Shown here in pieces: positions 1 to 11,106 of a stretch of DNA of 64,000 nt. Under the pieces are notes generated by a model that was not told where the DNA came from, did no database searches, and was given only the letters and a program-made list of their open reading frames with translations. The DNA lies in assembly GCA_023055425.1 (NCBI GenBank), contig JALGPY010000005.1:5667501-5731500 (forward strand), written 5' to 3'. The stretch is from Linanthus parryae. Its lineage: Eukaryota; Streptophyta; Magnoliopsida; Ericales; Polemoniaceae. The position numbers were made by a program, and so were the translations under genes. The first letter of the stretch is position 1; each line of letters opens with the position of its first letter.

Positions 1-1155
1 AGGAATTAGCTTAATCTTTTTGTGGGATTCATTAACTTTAGTGACTGAAATACTCTCCATTTTGTTGAACTGATTGTGTTCAAAGAGGAGATTTGATTGT
101 TGTGTTGTTTGATGCTTTCGATCTGCTCTCCTTGCCAATTATCGCAAACCCAAAATGCAGCCTGAATTTTGTAACTACTACCCGGCGGGAGAGAGAGAGA
201 GTATGTGTGTTAACAAGAAGAAGACGAATGGAAAGGGTAGAAAAGAAGAACTAGAAGGCTGTAATGAGGAGGTTTCAACCCGTTACAATTGAGTTTTGCT
301 TTTGAAGGAAAAAAATTGCTTTTACGATAAGTTAACAGTTAACAGCGTCAAATGCGTTTTGGTGAGTCATTTTCCCAACTGTTCTACACAACCAGTGGGA
401 ATCATTCGATGGAATGGAGCACCAAGAAACGTCTCCTTTGACATGCCAGATAACCACCCCTCTCGCACCAACTCAACTCCATTTTCCTTACAGTCGTCAA
501 TTGTATTATATTTTTATAGAATTCAATTTATGCCCCCACAATCTTACAATGTGGTTTTAAATACTCTATGTACTTGACTAGCATATATTAGCATGTTGTC
601 AAGAGCCAAACTTCGAGTTGTCAATGCTTTCGGAGGACTCTATTCCGATTTCTGTCTTAAAATTATCGGTTGTCGATTCAGAAGCTATTTAGTTAAATTT
701 AATAAATATCATACGTTACAATTTACCATTGAACTTAAAATCATAAGAGACAATATCTTATTTCTCGTTTCAAAATTCATTTCAGTAGTACGTAACAAAT
801 TGTATTAGGATCACCATGAATTGGACAAGTTTACTGGTCATGTGCAAGCTGACCTGAACATCTTAATTGATGGCTCGTGAAATGAGAGAGTTCCATGGAG
901 GAGAATAGAAGAGAGTCAATGGGTTCTTTAAATATCAAAGGACAATGACACAAGCACGATTGAAAAACGACGCGGGCCCAAATAAATGCGCCCACGCAGT
1001 TTGCCTCGGGACTCCTGCTTTCAAGATGCTGTGAGAAATAAATGGGCCCACCCAGTTTGACCCGAATTGAAAAAACAATGGACACCAGAATGACTGTTAA
1101 AAGAAAATAAAAAACGTTGTATGAAATGAAAACAAAAATCAGAAACTAAAACAAA
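1..1155. other. Intergenic, no gene recognised
   Basis: AT-rich sequence with a short GA tract near 191-201. Open frames here are short, lack recognisable motifs and have no convincing splice context. It could be the upstream region of a gene outside the window, but nothing supports that directly. Confidence 0.5.
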
Positions 1156-1391
1156 ACTAATAGGCTACTGGTATTTGGCATCCATTTAAAAACAGAACAT
1201 AATGACTCGCATTTAATAACAATATTAATTTTGTTGCTAATTTAATTAAACGTTATTTGTACATACAACCACGACTAATAGGCTACTGGCATTTGGCATC
1301 CATTTAAAAACAGAAAATAATAACTCACATTTAATAACAGTATTAAATTTTGTTGCTAATTTAATTAAACGTTGTACATACAACAACGACA
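1156..1391. repeat. Direct tandem duplication, 118-bp unit
   Basis: Two adjacent copies begin with ACTAATAGGCTACTGG at 1156 and 1274. They run through the same sequence to a GTACATACAAC block, with a few substitutions and small indels. No coding content. Probably a local slippage or unequal-exchange duplication. Confidence 0.85.
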
Positions 1392-1691
1392 TATAACATT
1401 TTATAGAGAAACACGACATATAATTGTTATTAGATGCATTCATTAAAAGTGTGAGTTTTGTTTTTTCGAAATTATTGTTTTTACTTTAACCGGGTTTGAA
1501 CCCGGGACCAAAAGTGTGAGTCTGGGAGTGTACTTAACTACTAAGAGAACAAAAAGGTAAAAAAACACCAAAAATATATTTCCAGAAACACCTAGTTTTT
1601 CCTTTGTTTTTCTTAAGTCCTGCAAAAATTCTGCCCCCAAACATGCTTTTTAAGAAACGCACTATTTTATCTGATATTGTCTAAAAACGTA

Positions 1692-1967
1692 CCCCCTCTA
1701 TCTCATGTGGTTCTTCGAAAAATCTTAAAATTACTTTATTAAAAACGGGACAAAAGTATCGAAATGTCCCTTTTAAGTGAAGATATTTTTTAGTGGAATC
1801 TCAGTCAACAAATTTATCCACTCATTAAAAGGGGTAAGATGATATTTTTCACCCCAAAAGATTTTCATTTTATGAAATCTTGAAATATCGATAAATCTCG
1901 AAAAGAGAAAAACAAGGTGGGACGTCCAAATAAATGAATTATGAAGAACCTGGTGGGACGGAGGGAG
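1692..1967. mobile_element. Stowaway-type MITE (Tc1/mariner superfamily)
   Basis: The right terminus read inward is CTCCCTCCGTCCCACC, the classic plant Stowaway end. The left terminus is a diverged copy (CCCCCTCTATCTCATG), and both continue into GGTTCTTC. TA dinucleotides flank it at 1690-1691 and 1968-1969 as the target duplication. The 276-bp length suits a non-autonomous element, and no ORF lies inside. Confidence 0.85.
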
Positions 1968-2811
1968 TACCTTCCAAACATGCACTAAAACTAAACTAAA
2001 ACATCCTTGGGCTATGTTTCGCTTCGCTAAATGGATTTATATTTGTATTTTTTTTTACTTTAAATCAACTAATCTAAAAATCTCGTATTTGAAATTTTAG
2101 AATTTGATCATTAAAATTCTTTGTTTGGATGACATTTTACAATTCACGTTCAAATAATTTATCCACTCATTCTAACAGGTGCTCATTCAAGTAGCTTATC
2201 TTCTAATAATATGTTATTCGCTCATCCGAACACAATCAATGTGTCACAAAATTGGAACACCAATACATTAGAACTGAATTCAAAGTCATGGTTAGGGGTG
2301 CTTACGAACCGGCCAGACTGGCGAAACCTGACTGCACCAAACCATACCGAACTGTCGGTTCTTTCTAATTTTCATTACACTACGCGGTTTTTGTTTTGTT
2401 AAACTGAACCCTGTTCTCACCGAACCGGAGCGAAATTTGGTAACGACTAAAAAAGGACCAATTTATATTCAAATTGTATTATATTATTAGTACCTGATGT
2501 GTATGAACTTATTATTTCTTTGTCGACGTGAGTGATAATTACTAACACACTCAGCTTGTTGTCAATCTACGGAGTTAATAGAAATCTTGATATAGAATCT
2601 AAATTATTACTTCTAATAATCACTCACATATTTTCATGTAGTTTTGTGTGTGCATATATGAATGCTACATGCAAATGTAGTAACCAAGCCTCCCTAAAGA
2701 AGTAGGAGGATGAGGTTAATTTTAAGCATGTTAATAGTTATTTTCATCGAATCGAGAATTGGTAAATTGGCTCATTGAAGTTTAATTTTTCTTAATTCAT
2801 AATGTTGCACA
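1968..2811. other. Intergenic, no gene recognised
   Basis: AT-rich sequence. A stretch near 2290-2440 carries several ACCGG/CCGAAC motifs, like the low-complexity cores of some plant non-autonomous elements, but I could not find matched ends. Confidence 0.4.
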
Positions 2812-3271
2812 TCTATATAATAAATCGGCTAGGTGTTTTCCTCCAAAAAATATTCAACGGGAACATCCTAGCCATTCAATCTTAAGAAATTTCTCAAGAC
2901 ATTTTGATCCGTTGATCTTCAATTTTTCTTATTAGAGACATTATTAAAAAGACAAATTATTTAAAATGTATAAATGATAAGATATTGTTATATCTTGAAG
3001 TCTCTCTTACATCTAACATACTGTTTCAAAAGTTTGTTTCATCTTGGATAACTTTTTTGAAATGTAACTTAGATCTAAAAGAACATGTCTTTATCTAAAT
3101 AATTATTAATCATCTATTAACATGAATAAATAATAATATATATCTTTATTATGAAAATTTATCTGAAGAAAATAAATATAAATCAAATAATATATATTTT
3201 GTAATTGCCCTACGGCCATGAGTGAGTCAAGTAATATATTAAGTGCCCCACGGGCACGGGTCATTTACTAG
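2812..3271 (+). mobile_element. Short non-autonomous Helitron
   Basis: The 5' end is TCTATATAATAAATCGGC, a typical TC-starting eudicot Helitron end. The 3' end is CTAG (3268-3271). A perfect 6-bp stem, GTGCCC/GGGCAC with loop CAC (3243-3257), lies 10 nt before it. The element sits between an A (2811) and a T (3272), as expected for insertion into AT. At 460 bp it encodes nothing and would depend on Rep/helicase supplied elsewhere. Confidence 0.88.
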
Positions 3272-4809
3272 TTATAATACAAAAGACCTTAGGTATTACT
3301 AAACCGGTATATATGGGTGCGGTTTTATTTTTTAAATTTTCAAAGCAAAATTTGAATTTTAGCAAAACCGGTCATTTCCATTTAGGTGTCATTAATGGCA
3401 CAAGACCAACTGAATCGGACAGTAAACACTCCAGTCATAATTACTTCTTCGGTTAGAAGAACTTAATGACGTCACTTAAAGTTGAAACCGAGAAGTAAGT
3501 CTTTGCTTTACGGCCAGGGAGGGTTAGGTTGGGTCAGGCCAAACGGGGTCAGACATTTAAAAACGCGAACCCAAGCCCAACCCAACCCATCGACCAGGCC
3601 AAACTTGAACCTAAGCCTAGCCCCATTTGAAAAAACTCTAACCAAACCCTACTATTTGCCCCCAAATTATATCATTATTATCTCAAAATAATAACATTAC
3701 AAATTACAAAATTTATTTATTATTATATTAAATATAATTATGATTAAATTAATCTTACATTTAAATTTTGAACAAATTTTTCCTATCAACTAATTAACGT
3801 TGCATAACACATTTTTCATAATTTAAGTAATGTAAGTTTAGTAACATATGTATGTATACTTATTTTTGTTAATATAAATAGCATAAAGAAATCGTTCGAG
3901 CTGGGCCGGGATAAGAAAACTCAGCTTATATGTTGATCGGACTCAAATATTGAGTCCAGTGTAATGGACCGCATTATTACTTAATACTTTTCTTTGTTTA
4001 TGTCTTTGGACTAGCCCATGACAGATTTAGCCAACATGGAGTTAGGCTACTTTGATCCTAGGATATGTCATAGCCCGCTTAGTTTGCAATAACCCACATT
4101 TAAAGCATGTTTTAAATGTACTTGAATGCCGGTTGTATGCTTTTATGTCATACTACTTATATTTAATACTTATATGTATTATTTGTGTAATAGCATGTTA
4201 AGATGTATATATTTCATTATTTACATAATTAAATGATAAAGAGTATCATCTTAATTTTATTATTGGGTACAGTGCATTGCATGAAATCAAAAAAAAAGAG
4301 AAATAAAGTTTCTTAATGTCGAAGTTTCACTTTGAATGCATTTGATATAATTTTCTCCGACTGTAAAGTATAGAAGCAATTTGGCATAGTGATTTTATTT
4401 TTGATAAATATCTGAAACTTAAGGATAAGATAAATTGGTGTCAGCCTTATCATCACTTTCATTTTGGATATTATATCCTTCAAAAGGATAAGAATTAAAA
4501 GCCTAACATATTTCGGTCAGTCATTTGACACCAAAGAAGCTGCTGGCACATTGGCAAGGGCATGCATCTAGCCTGGGTTCGAGTCTTCTGGTCTGTTTCA
4601 TTTTTCTACTTTATTTGATCATGTCATGTTGAAAAGTAATACTTCGTAGGAATTAAGAAGTTTCAGTCTCATCAAGAAAGGTGAGTAGGCATAGCAGAGT
4701 TGGCAAAATGTGTTATTTTTGGAGTGTGAGTGTGACATAGAAATGTTAGGTTCAATTCATCTTGCCAGCACATTCTTACCTTTTTTAGGTATTTTTTAAT
4801 TTTTTAGAT
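3272..4809. other. Intergenic with possible SINE debris
   Basis: Mostly AT-rich and unrecognised. At 3500-3620 there is a GGCC/AACCCAACCC-rich patch like the cores of some non-autonomous elements. Near 4540-4600 and 4690-4760 there are tRNA-like B-box motifs (GGTTCGAGTC; GGTTCAATTC), each preceded by a TTGGCA A-box-like stretch. These could be tRNA-derived SINE heads, but no poly(A) end or target duplication was found. Confidence 0.3.
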
Positions 4810-5189
4810 TAATTACAGCAACCTCCCCCAAGTCTGCTGAAATGACAGTGACCACCCCATGACTAGCCATCCTATAAATTGACCTTTCCTCCCCCATTTC
4901 AAATTACACCCTCCTCCCTCCACATCTCTAAATACATTTTTATTTTTTTGAATACACATCTCTAAATAGTTGTTTTGATAATTAGTTGTTCCGATTATTT
5001 TTCCAGATTCGAAACTCTAATATTTTCATTAGTTTATCAACTCACGCGAGATTCTAAAAAGAGAGAATTGTCAATTTCACTAGCAAGACTATAGCGATCT
5101 ATTATTAGAGTTATGCTGATTTGTTTCCAAAGGAGTTTTCAATTCCAATAAAGGTGGGGGAAGTATAGTTTTCACGTCTACTGTAATTA
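4810..5189. mobile_element. Possible 380-bp MITE
   Basis: TAATTACAG at 4810 is matched by CTGTAATTA ending at 5189, and C-rich versus G-rich blocks follow symmetrically inside (CCTCCCCC, GGTGGGGGAAG). No clear target duplication was found, so the superfamily is not assigned. Confidence 0.3.
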
Positions 5190-7059
5190 CGGTCTATACG
5201 TTAGGTTCATGCTATATGTTAATATGTTGATTGTTTTTTTGCTGTCTGTTATTCGTATGAAATTCGTAAATCGTGAAACTGGTCTGATTCGTGCTCCATG
5301 TTATTGTTTGATAACCTGTTGTAGTTTAATTGATTATTATATTTCTACAAATGTGGTTAGGCGGTACCTACTGGGCTTTTTGCTCCCGCTAAAATATATT
5401 TACATGTACTGGGCCGGGTTTGATTGGAGACTATAGACGGATTAAATTTATAGTGTTTTCGAATTAATTGTAATATTTTTAAGATTTATGTATTTGATAT
5501 TTGTAAACGATTATTTATCAAATGAATAGGGAAGTGTAGTTTTTTTAAAAAAATTGAAAAGAGTTGTATATTTCTTAGCTTCTGCTATATTTTATGAAAA
5601 AGCGACATTGTTTGTATTTCTGTCGCGGCCGAAAATCGCGCGTTTTACTCTGATAAATTCGCAATCAACTTAAAGCAAAAAGGCCGGGTCGTGTCATAGT
5701 GGCCATTTTATTGAGTGTTCTTGTACTTTGTAGACTACATGGTGTATATGACTCTCTAGAATCATCACTTGTAAATATCTTAGGCTATATTATGGGGGAA
5801 GGTTATAGGCCTCTGATCCTAGCCATTAAATTAGATCATCTCTAAATTTTTTGAAAGGGCAATGCCTTTATATAAATAGGGATGAGCTCATTTGGTCAAA
5901 CCCATGTGTAAATCTTTTCTACTTAGCCAATTTAGGGTCGTGCACATGACTAAAGCCAGGTATTCTTATCATATGCTTGTTTTCACTCGAAATAAGGTGT
6001 AGCTCCTTCATATATATGATGCCTTCGACCATGCTTATGATGTTGTGGATCGACTGAAACTATCTTCATGTTTTTTTATGAGACTTTCTTTAAATCTTGT
6101 CCTACATCAGAAAATAATTTGGAGGCGAATTACTCGTATATTGCAAAAAATATATTACACTCTTGGGTAACCCCAGTAGACGAGAGCTGCCAGGGATGAG
6201 TATCTTCAGCAGCTTCAGCAGCTTCAGGCTCATCAGTCGTGTGTGGACAACCACAAAGAACTCAAGGTTGCTAGGCGTGTTAGGGCCATTGCTGTCGAGT
6301 AAGCTGCTGGTGTGGAAGGAGAAGGAGCTCAGGTTAATCGAGTTCCTGTTATTGCAGTGAATGTGGCTAGGGCCAACAAGAATATGAAGCGTAAGCTTGC
6401 CGACAGTGCTAGGGAATTTCACTTTTCTGTATTTGGGGATCTATAGGCGGTTTTTGTCTGGGGGTAATTATGTCATTCTCTTTTGATATATATGGTTAAT
6501 TAGTATGGTATATTTCTCTTTTGGATTTGGAAGAATGGTTGGGAAGAAAGGGTTTAATTGTAATCAGTCTTCTTTTCTCTATGAATGAAATTATTAGCTA
6601 TTTTTTGTCACTTTTATGGGTAATTTACATGTATTGCCCTCTATTTTTTTAATATGCAATTTGTACCAGATCTAAGAATTATTCACTGGAAGGTAATTAC
6701 TTCTTCAAATTGTTCGCCGCTAATTACACGTATTACCCTCTGCTTTGATTAGAAAAATCGATCAACAATGAAATGAAAAGTTACAGAGCGTGACTATGGA
6801 GATTTTGAACACGACAATTGAGTTTTAGTATTTTTTTTATTTTTCCTCAGGTGACTGGGTTTCAATTTTCACGGCTTCAGTTTTTTTATTAAAAAATTAA
6901 GCAACTTTTTCCGATTGAATGAGAAAATATATTTTTAAGGAGGATGGATCGATTTAGATAATTGATTTGATTCGGAGAAATGTCTAAGGAGGATGGATCG
7001 ATTCAGAGAATAATGGTGGGTGGAACTTAGACCATGTTATTCTCACTCTTGATGAGGAT
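5190..7059. other. Intergenic, degenerate sequence
   Basis: No gene recognised. The GC-richer stretch 6165-6420 is open for some distance on both strands and encodes Gln/Leu-rich peptide on +, but it has a stop and no family motif I can name. It may be a fragment of an old retroelement ORF. At 6930-7005 a short phrase (AAGGAGGATGGATCGATT) occurs twice. Confidence 0.35.
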
Positions 7060-7585
7060 GGTTTAAATGCCATTTATTATACCCGTATCCCTCCCAACTC
7101 ATAGCATTCAATTGGATGTCCTGAGATGGGATGATTTTGTTGATGGAAACTTCCAAATGTCCAATATGCACAAGAAGTTCACAAGTGACATTTTGTCCAA
7201 TGAATCTGGGGACTGGCTTTGGAAGTTGAAAACTCTCAGAAACTCAAATGTTACCTTAGGAAAGTGATCCTGAATGTGCTCCCTACAAATGTATGAGACT
7301 TTCTAAAGGTTTAGACACATATGGTATGTGTCCAAGATGCATCGATCATCTGGAGGATCTCAACCAACTTCTCAGACATTGTAGTTATTCTAAGGGATCG
7401 AATCTGGCATGGCATTAAAAGCCAGAACTAGCTTCAATCTCAGTTCAATCTGAACCTCAAAGATTGGATCACTACCAATCTTATAGGGCAAAGGAATTTC
7501 TTTCAGAAAATTCCTTGGAGCAATATACTTTTTGCAACCTTATGGATTCTGTGGAAACACAGGACCATGAAAGTGTTTGAAAATT
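7060..7585 (+). pseudogene. LINE (L1-type) remnant, RVT zinc-binding region
   Basis: Across two or three frames the translation resembles the C-terminal zinc-binding (zf-RVT) part of plant L1-type reverse transcriptases. It reads WLWKLKTL, then VILNVLPTN, then a C-x2-C pair (GMCPRCIDHLED) and LLRHC, then LFATLWILWKHR. Several frameshifts and stops break it. There is no RNase H or poly(A) tail, and it stops abruptly at the Athila sequence at about 7586, so the Athila fragment or a deletion truncated it. Confidence 0.6.
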
Positions 7586-7589
7586 TTAT

Positions 7590-7775
7590 CCAGGGAAGCT
7601 GCGCTCGAGATGGTCTGGACCATTTATTGTGAAAGACATCACATCCTGGGGAGTAGTGGAATTGGAAAACTCAAGGGACAACACATATTTTAAGGTGAAT
7701 GGGAACAAAATCAAGCCATACAGAGATCCTCAGGAGATAATAGAGGTAGAGGTCATCTACCTCGACATGCCCTGA
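7590..7775 (+). CDS. Athila integrase C-terminal fragment
   Basis: A 61-residue open frame to a TGA. It starts PGKLRSRWSGPFIVKD and ends in DMP. The pattern G-K-L-(x)-S-R-W-x-G-P-F followed by a beta-rich stretch and NGxxIKPY is the conserved C-terminal end of gypsy integrases. In the full element this domain helps position viral DNA ends during integration. The rest of pol is absent, so it is a fragment without function. Confidence 0.75.
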   Translation, partial: PGKLRSRWSGPFIVKDITSWGVVELENSRDNTYFKVNGNKIKPYRDPQEIIEVEVIYLDMP

Positions 7776-7983
7776 CCAACATTGAGGTAACAAAGTCGGG
7801 CTGTCGACTGTAAATCACAAGCGCTGGTTGGGAGGCAACCCAACGTAGAATAGTAGTTGTTATATTCATTAATTCATTATTTAAATAAAATGTTCATAGA
7901 AAGAGAGAAAAGTGAGTAGAGGAGTTTAATGCTGAATTTAGTGTTTCAGGGAAACAGGAGCAAGTTTTGCAGGAAATGAAGTC

Positions 7984-8490
7984 TGTGTTCAAACGCAAAA
8001 GGGTTGCGTTCAAACGCAGGAACTCCAGGAAGAATTTTGACAAACACATGTGCGTTCAAACGCAAGATGTGCGTTCAAACGCAGAAGGCTTAGACTGAAA
8101 AATTTGGAGGATAAAGAATGTGCGTTCAAACGCAACATGTGTTTCCAAACACAGAAGACTTGTTCCAGAAATTTTCTAGAGAGTATATATGCGTTCCAAC
8201 GCAGGAGCTGCGTTCAAACGCACATCATCAGGGATTTGCAGAAACTCCAGAACCTAATGAGCTGCGTTCAGACGCAGAGCATGTAACGCACATCATCAGG
8301 GATTTGCAGAAACTCCAGAACCTAATGAGTTGCGTTCAGACGCAGAGCATCTGCGTTCAAACGCACAACATCACAAACCCAGAAATTCCAGAAGCCAACA
8401 TTTGTGCGTTCAAACGCACATCATCAAGACTCAAAAAATTTCCAGAACATGAAGCACTGCGTTCAAACGCAGAATGTGCGTTCAAACGCA
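7984..8490. repeat. Interspersed palindrome array, TGCGTT-NN-AACGCA (internal)
   Basis: About a dozen copies of TGCGTTCAAACGCA or close variants, separated by 5-60 bp of unrelated sequence. The 6-bp arms are complementary, with a 2-nt centre (usually CA). Several variants keep arm pairing; at about 8137-8152 both arms change to TGTGTTT/AAACACA. The array ends 73 bp before a TATA box. The same motif recurs in the 3' LTR at 13013-13318. Confidence 0.9.
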
Positions 8491-8563
8491 CAATGAGCGG
8501 GATCAGAAAATTTTGATTTTTTTCTAATTTCAGGGGCCAATCTGCAATTTCTGAAAGTTTGTC

Positions 8564-8570
8564 TATAAAT
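8564..8570 (+). promoter_or_regulatory. Candidate internal TATA box
   Basis: TATAAAT, followed at 8615-8645 by a CT-rich leader (CTACTCTCTCTCTAG) and then the 8877 ORF. The phrase CAGGGGC..AATTTC between array and TATA box also occurs before the LTR TATA box. This suggests an internal promoter for the downstream ORF, perhaps derived from the LTR. Inference only. Confidence 0.45.
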
Positions 8571-8876
8571 ATTGTACGGCCTAAAGTGACCCATTTGCAT
8601 TTCAGTCAAACAATTTTCTACTCTCTCTCTAGAAAACTCTCTCTGCCCTAGCCAGCCGCCAGACGAAGTCAGCCACCAGTCAACTCCGGCGACCACCACA
8701 AGCCTGCCAAACTACCAAGGAACAGCGTGGGGTGATCAGACTAGGAAGATCAGGTAGTTCCAGATCTGCTTCAGAGACAGATTTCGGATATGTACCCGTA
8801 AGATTTACTCCGGGTACTCAGGTTATGTTTTTCTCTCTCTTCACAGATTTATTTTTCTGTCTTTTCATTTTCTGAG

Positions 8877-9612
8877 ATGTATGAATACAGACCATACATG
8901 CGGCCAGTTAGGGCCATCGCCCCTCTAAACATCATAGACTGTAGGTTGTTGAGGGTGGACCATTTCTGTGACCATAGGTTTGTTAACATGGAAGCCCACC
9001 GTTTCTTTCTGCAGGACAAAAAGATTAGGTATGACATACCGGCTAAGAGAACCTTTCCCCGCGATATTGTGTCTATGGGAGCAAACCTCTTCAACTACAC
9101 CGAACAGGAGCACTTTGGGGATTTATTTACCTGGTTTACCAACATGCAGGTCAGTTCTGTACTCGCCAAGGAGATTTTCAGTAATCTCCAGCAGTGCATG
9201 AACAGCGAGGCCCAGTCCATAGAATGGATTTACTGCAGAAAGAAATTGATTAGGATAACCCCTGAGAGTTTCCGAGAAAGTTTAGGACTTGAGCTAGTAT
9301 TGGAGGACTGTCAATTCAAGGAATTTAGGCTCACCCTTCTGAACAGCTTAGCGACCAGATCTCCACACATTGTGTGCGGGTGTGCTAGACGCTGCATGGC
9401 ATTACCCCGAGCGGAGTCCTGCGCATAGGAAACTTCCTTCTACTTACCTAATTCCCGAGGCGAGATGGTGAATTAAGTGGGTCAACAACCGAATCATGGG
9501 AATTAAGCACATGACCCGGATGGACTATGATGTGGCACTTTTGGTTTATTGTTTGATGACCCTTGAACCAGTCAGCCTCCCAGAGATTATTTGTGAGTTT
9601 TTTCGGGAACAG
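8877..9612 (+). pseudogene. Athila-type ORF in env-like position, broken
   Basis: An open frame of 183 codons starts at 8877 (MYEYRPYMRPVRAIAP). After about 9368 the likely original frame continues in another phase (WHYPERSPAHRKLPSTYL, then KWVNNRIMGIKHMTRMDY), so at least one frameshift is present. The inserted LTR at 9621 then interrupts it. Phrases such as LIPEAR, KHMTRMDYDVA and LLVYCLMT resemble the non-pol ORF of Athila-group elements. Its molecular function is not established; no membrane segment was evident. Assignment rests on its position between pol and the 3' LTR. Confidence 0.55.
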
Positions 9613-9620
9613 AGATTAAG

Positions 9621-11106
9621 TGTATGGTTGTCGCGCGTAGTAATAATCTGGAAATCCGGGTTGTCGAACCCAAAAGACTTTGTTAAACTAGTTATTATCT
9701 TAAACCTTATGTGGGCAAGTTGCAAAGATTTGTGTTGTGCTATTTCTACTAGAATAAAATGACAAAATTCTCAATTAATCGAGTGGAATGGTTCACGATT
9801 AACAAAGAGTGAGTTTATGACTTTGCTAATACGAGGAAAAATACCAGGAAAATTCTCTAGGTTCACTAGGTTGATCTAAACTTATGTTTTGATTCGTAAA
9901 ACGACCACGTGTCTTTCACTATTAATCGAGCAATGTAAAACTTACCGAGTTACCAAGAAAATTATCTATACTTAAAACCAAAATATACCAAGTTACCAAG
10001 TCTATTTTACTTTTAAGCATGCATTAGGAATCACAATTCTACTCTAACGATCCTAGTTAACAATATCGAGTTACCAAACATTGATTAGACTAGGTGGATT
10101 ATTCAATTTACCGACTAACTATCACGGAGTTACCACGTGAATGTTAATTAAGATTATTCTTACGTTAGCTACTCGTAAAAATAATGAGATCACAACCATA
10201 AACAATCCATAATAATGAAAGAACACGAGAGATTAAGTTAAAACATGAATCACAATCTCAAAACATCATGTTTATGTCAAACCCTAGCTACACCAAACGA
10301 GAATTCCCAGCAAAAAGGGTTTAGCTACTACGATTCATACTCAAAACAACGAGTTTTATAAGTTTCATAAGCAAAAACTAAGAAAGAGGAAGAGTTGAGA
10401 ATCCAAACGAGTGATCCAAAGCTCCCAAGCTCTTGCAATAGATTCTTGATCTCTAAAAGTTGTTTCTAACGTGATGAACTACTGAAAAATTCGACCTAAA
10501 ACACTTTAATACGTTTCCATAACAATATTACAAAGTTTGGATAAACTACGCAAAAGCCCCGCAAAAATCTGTGTTTTCCAGCGATGTCTTCGTACGAAGA
10601 CATTTCTCTTCGTACGAAGAGTCTTCGTACGAAGAGTCTTCGTACGAAGATAATTGCTCTTCGTACGAAGGTCTTCCTATGTAAGTACTGCATGGCTGTT
10701 TGGGAAGAGATTTTTCAGAGCTTGAAATTTGGCTAAGTCATTTCTCTTCGTACGAAGACATTTGTCTTCGTATGAAGACCCCTTGTTTCTACACTTTTTC
10801 TTTGACTTCTCCTTGCTTCCTTTGAATTTTTATTCGAGTTCCTTGCTTCCGAAGCCCGTTTCCATCTCTCGCATGATCCTCCAAGCCCTGTTTTCCTGCG
10901 AATCACAACACGGAAACACAACCCGCGATCATATCACAATAAAAGCTCGAAATATCCAAAGAAACGCCCGGATTTAACAAGTAAAGCTCATGAACTCATA
11001 TTATCACATTTTAGCATGATATACTCCGAATACGATGAATTTTCCATGTTGAGCACGCAAAACGTAGAAATAAAGGCATAAAATAACTCCAAAAACGGAG
11101 TTATCA
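9621..11106 (-). mobile_element. Athila-like LTR in reverse orientation (solo-like)
   Basis: Read on the minus strand it starts TGATAACTCCGTTTTTGGAG (11106 leftward). It carries a palindrome array, then the Athila-style R/U5 text (GGTTCACTAGG-type phrases, repeated GTTACCAAG on +), and ends ...CCATACA at 9621. No internal retroelement sequence accompanies it, so it looks like a solo LTR inserted in the larger Athila fragment. The flanks (TTAAG at left, TCTAC at right) do not form a duplication, so end deletion or recombination is possible. Confidence 0.65.
10587..10778. repeat. Palindrome array TCTTCGTACGAAGA in LTR
   Basis: Seven copies of the 14-bp perfect palindrome or near-copies start at 10587, 10607, 10622, 10637, 10658, 10745 and 10765. 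Measured from the LTR start at 11106 they lie about 330-520 bp in. That is the same U3 interval occupied by the unrelated palindrome in the 12718 LTR. Confidence 0.93.

Noticed and set aside
1480..1530. TTTGAACCCGGGACC as a tRNA gene
   Set aside because: Only a B-box-like stretch; no acceptor stem, anticodon arm or A box at proper distance.
7984..8490. CRISPR-like spacing of the TGCGTTCAAACGCA motif
   Set aside because: Motif is 14 bp and palindromic, spacing is irregular, the host is a plant and no cas gene exists. It is a retroelement repeat.
8050..8516. ORFs through the palindrome array
   Set aside because: Peptides merely repeat the translated palindrome (CAFKR, CVQTQ) and overlap in two frames; no start context or domain.
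10496..10977. ORFs with repeated FVRR peptides
   Set aside because: They are translations of the TCTTCGTACGAAGA palindrome in both strands.
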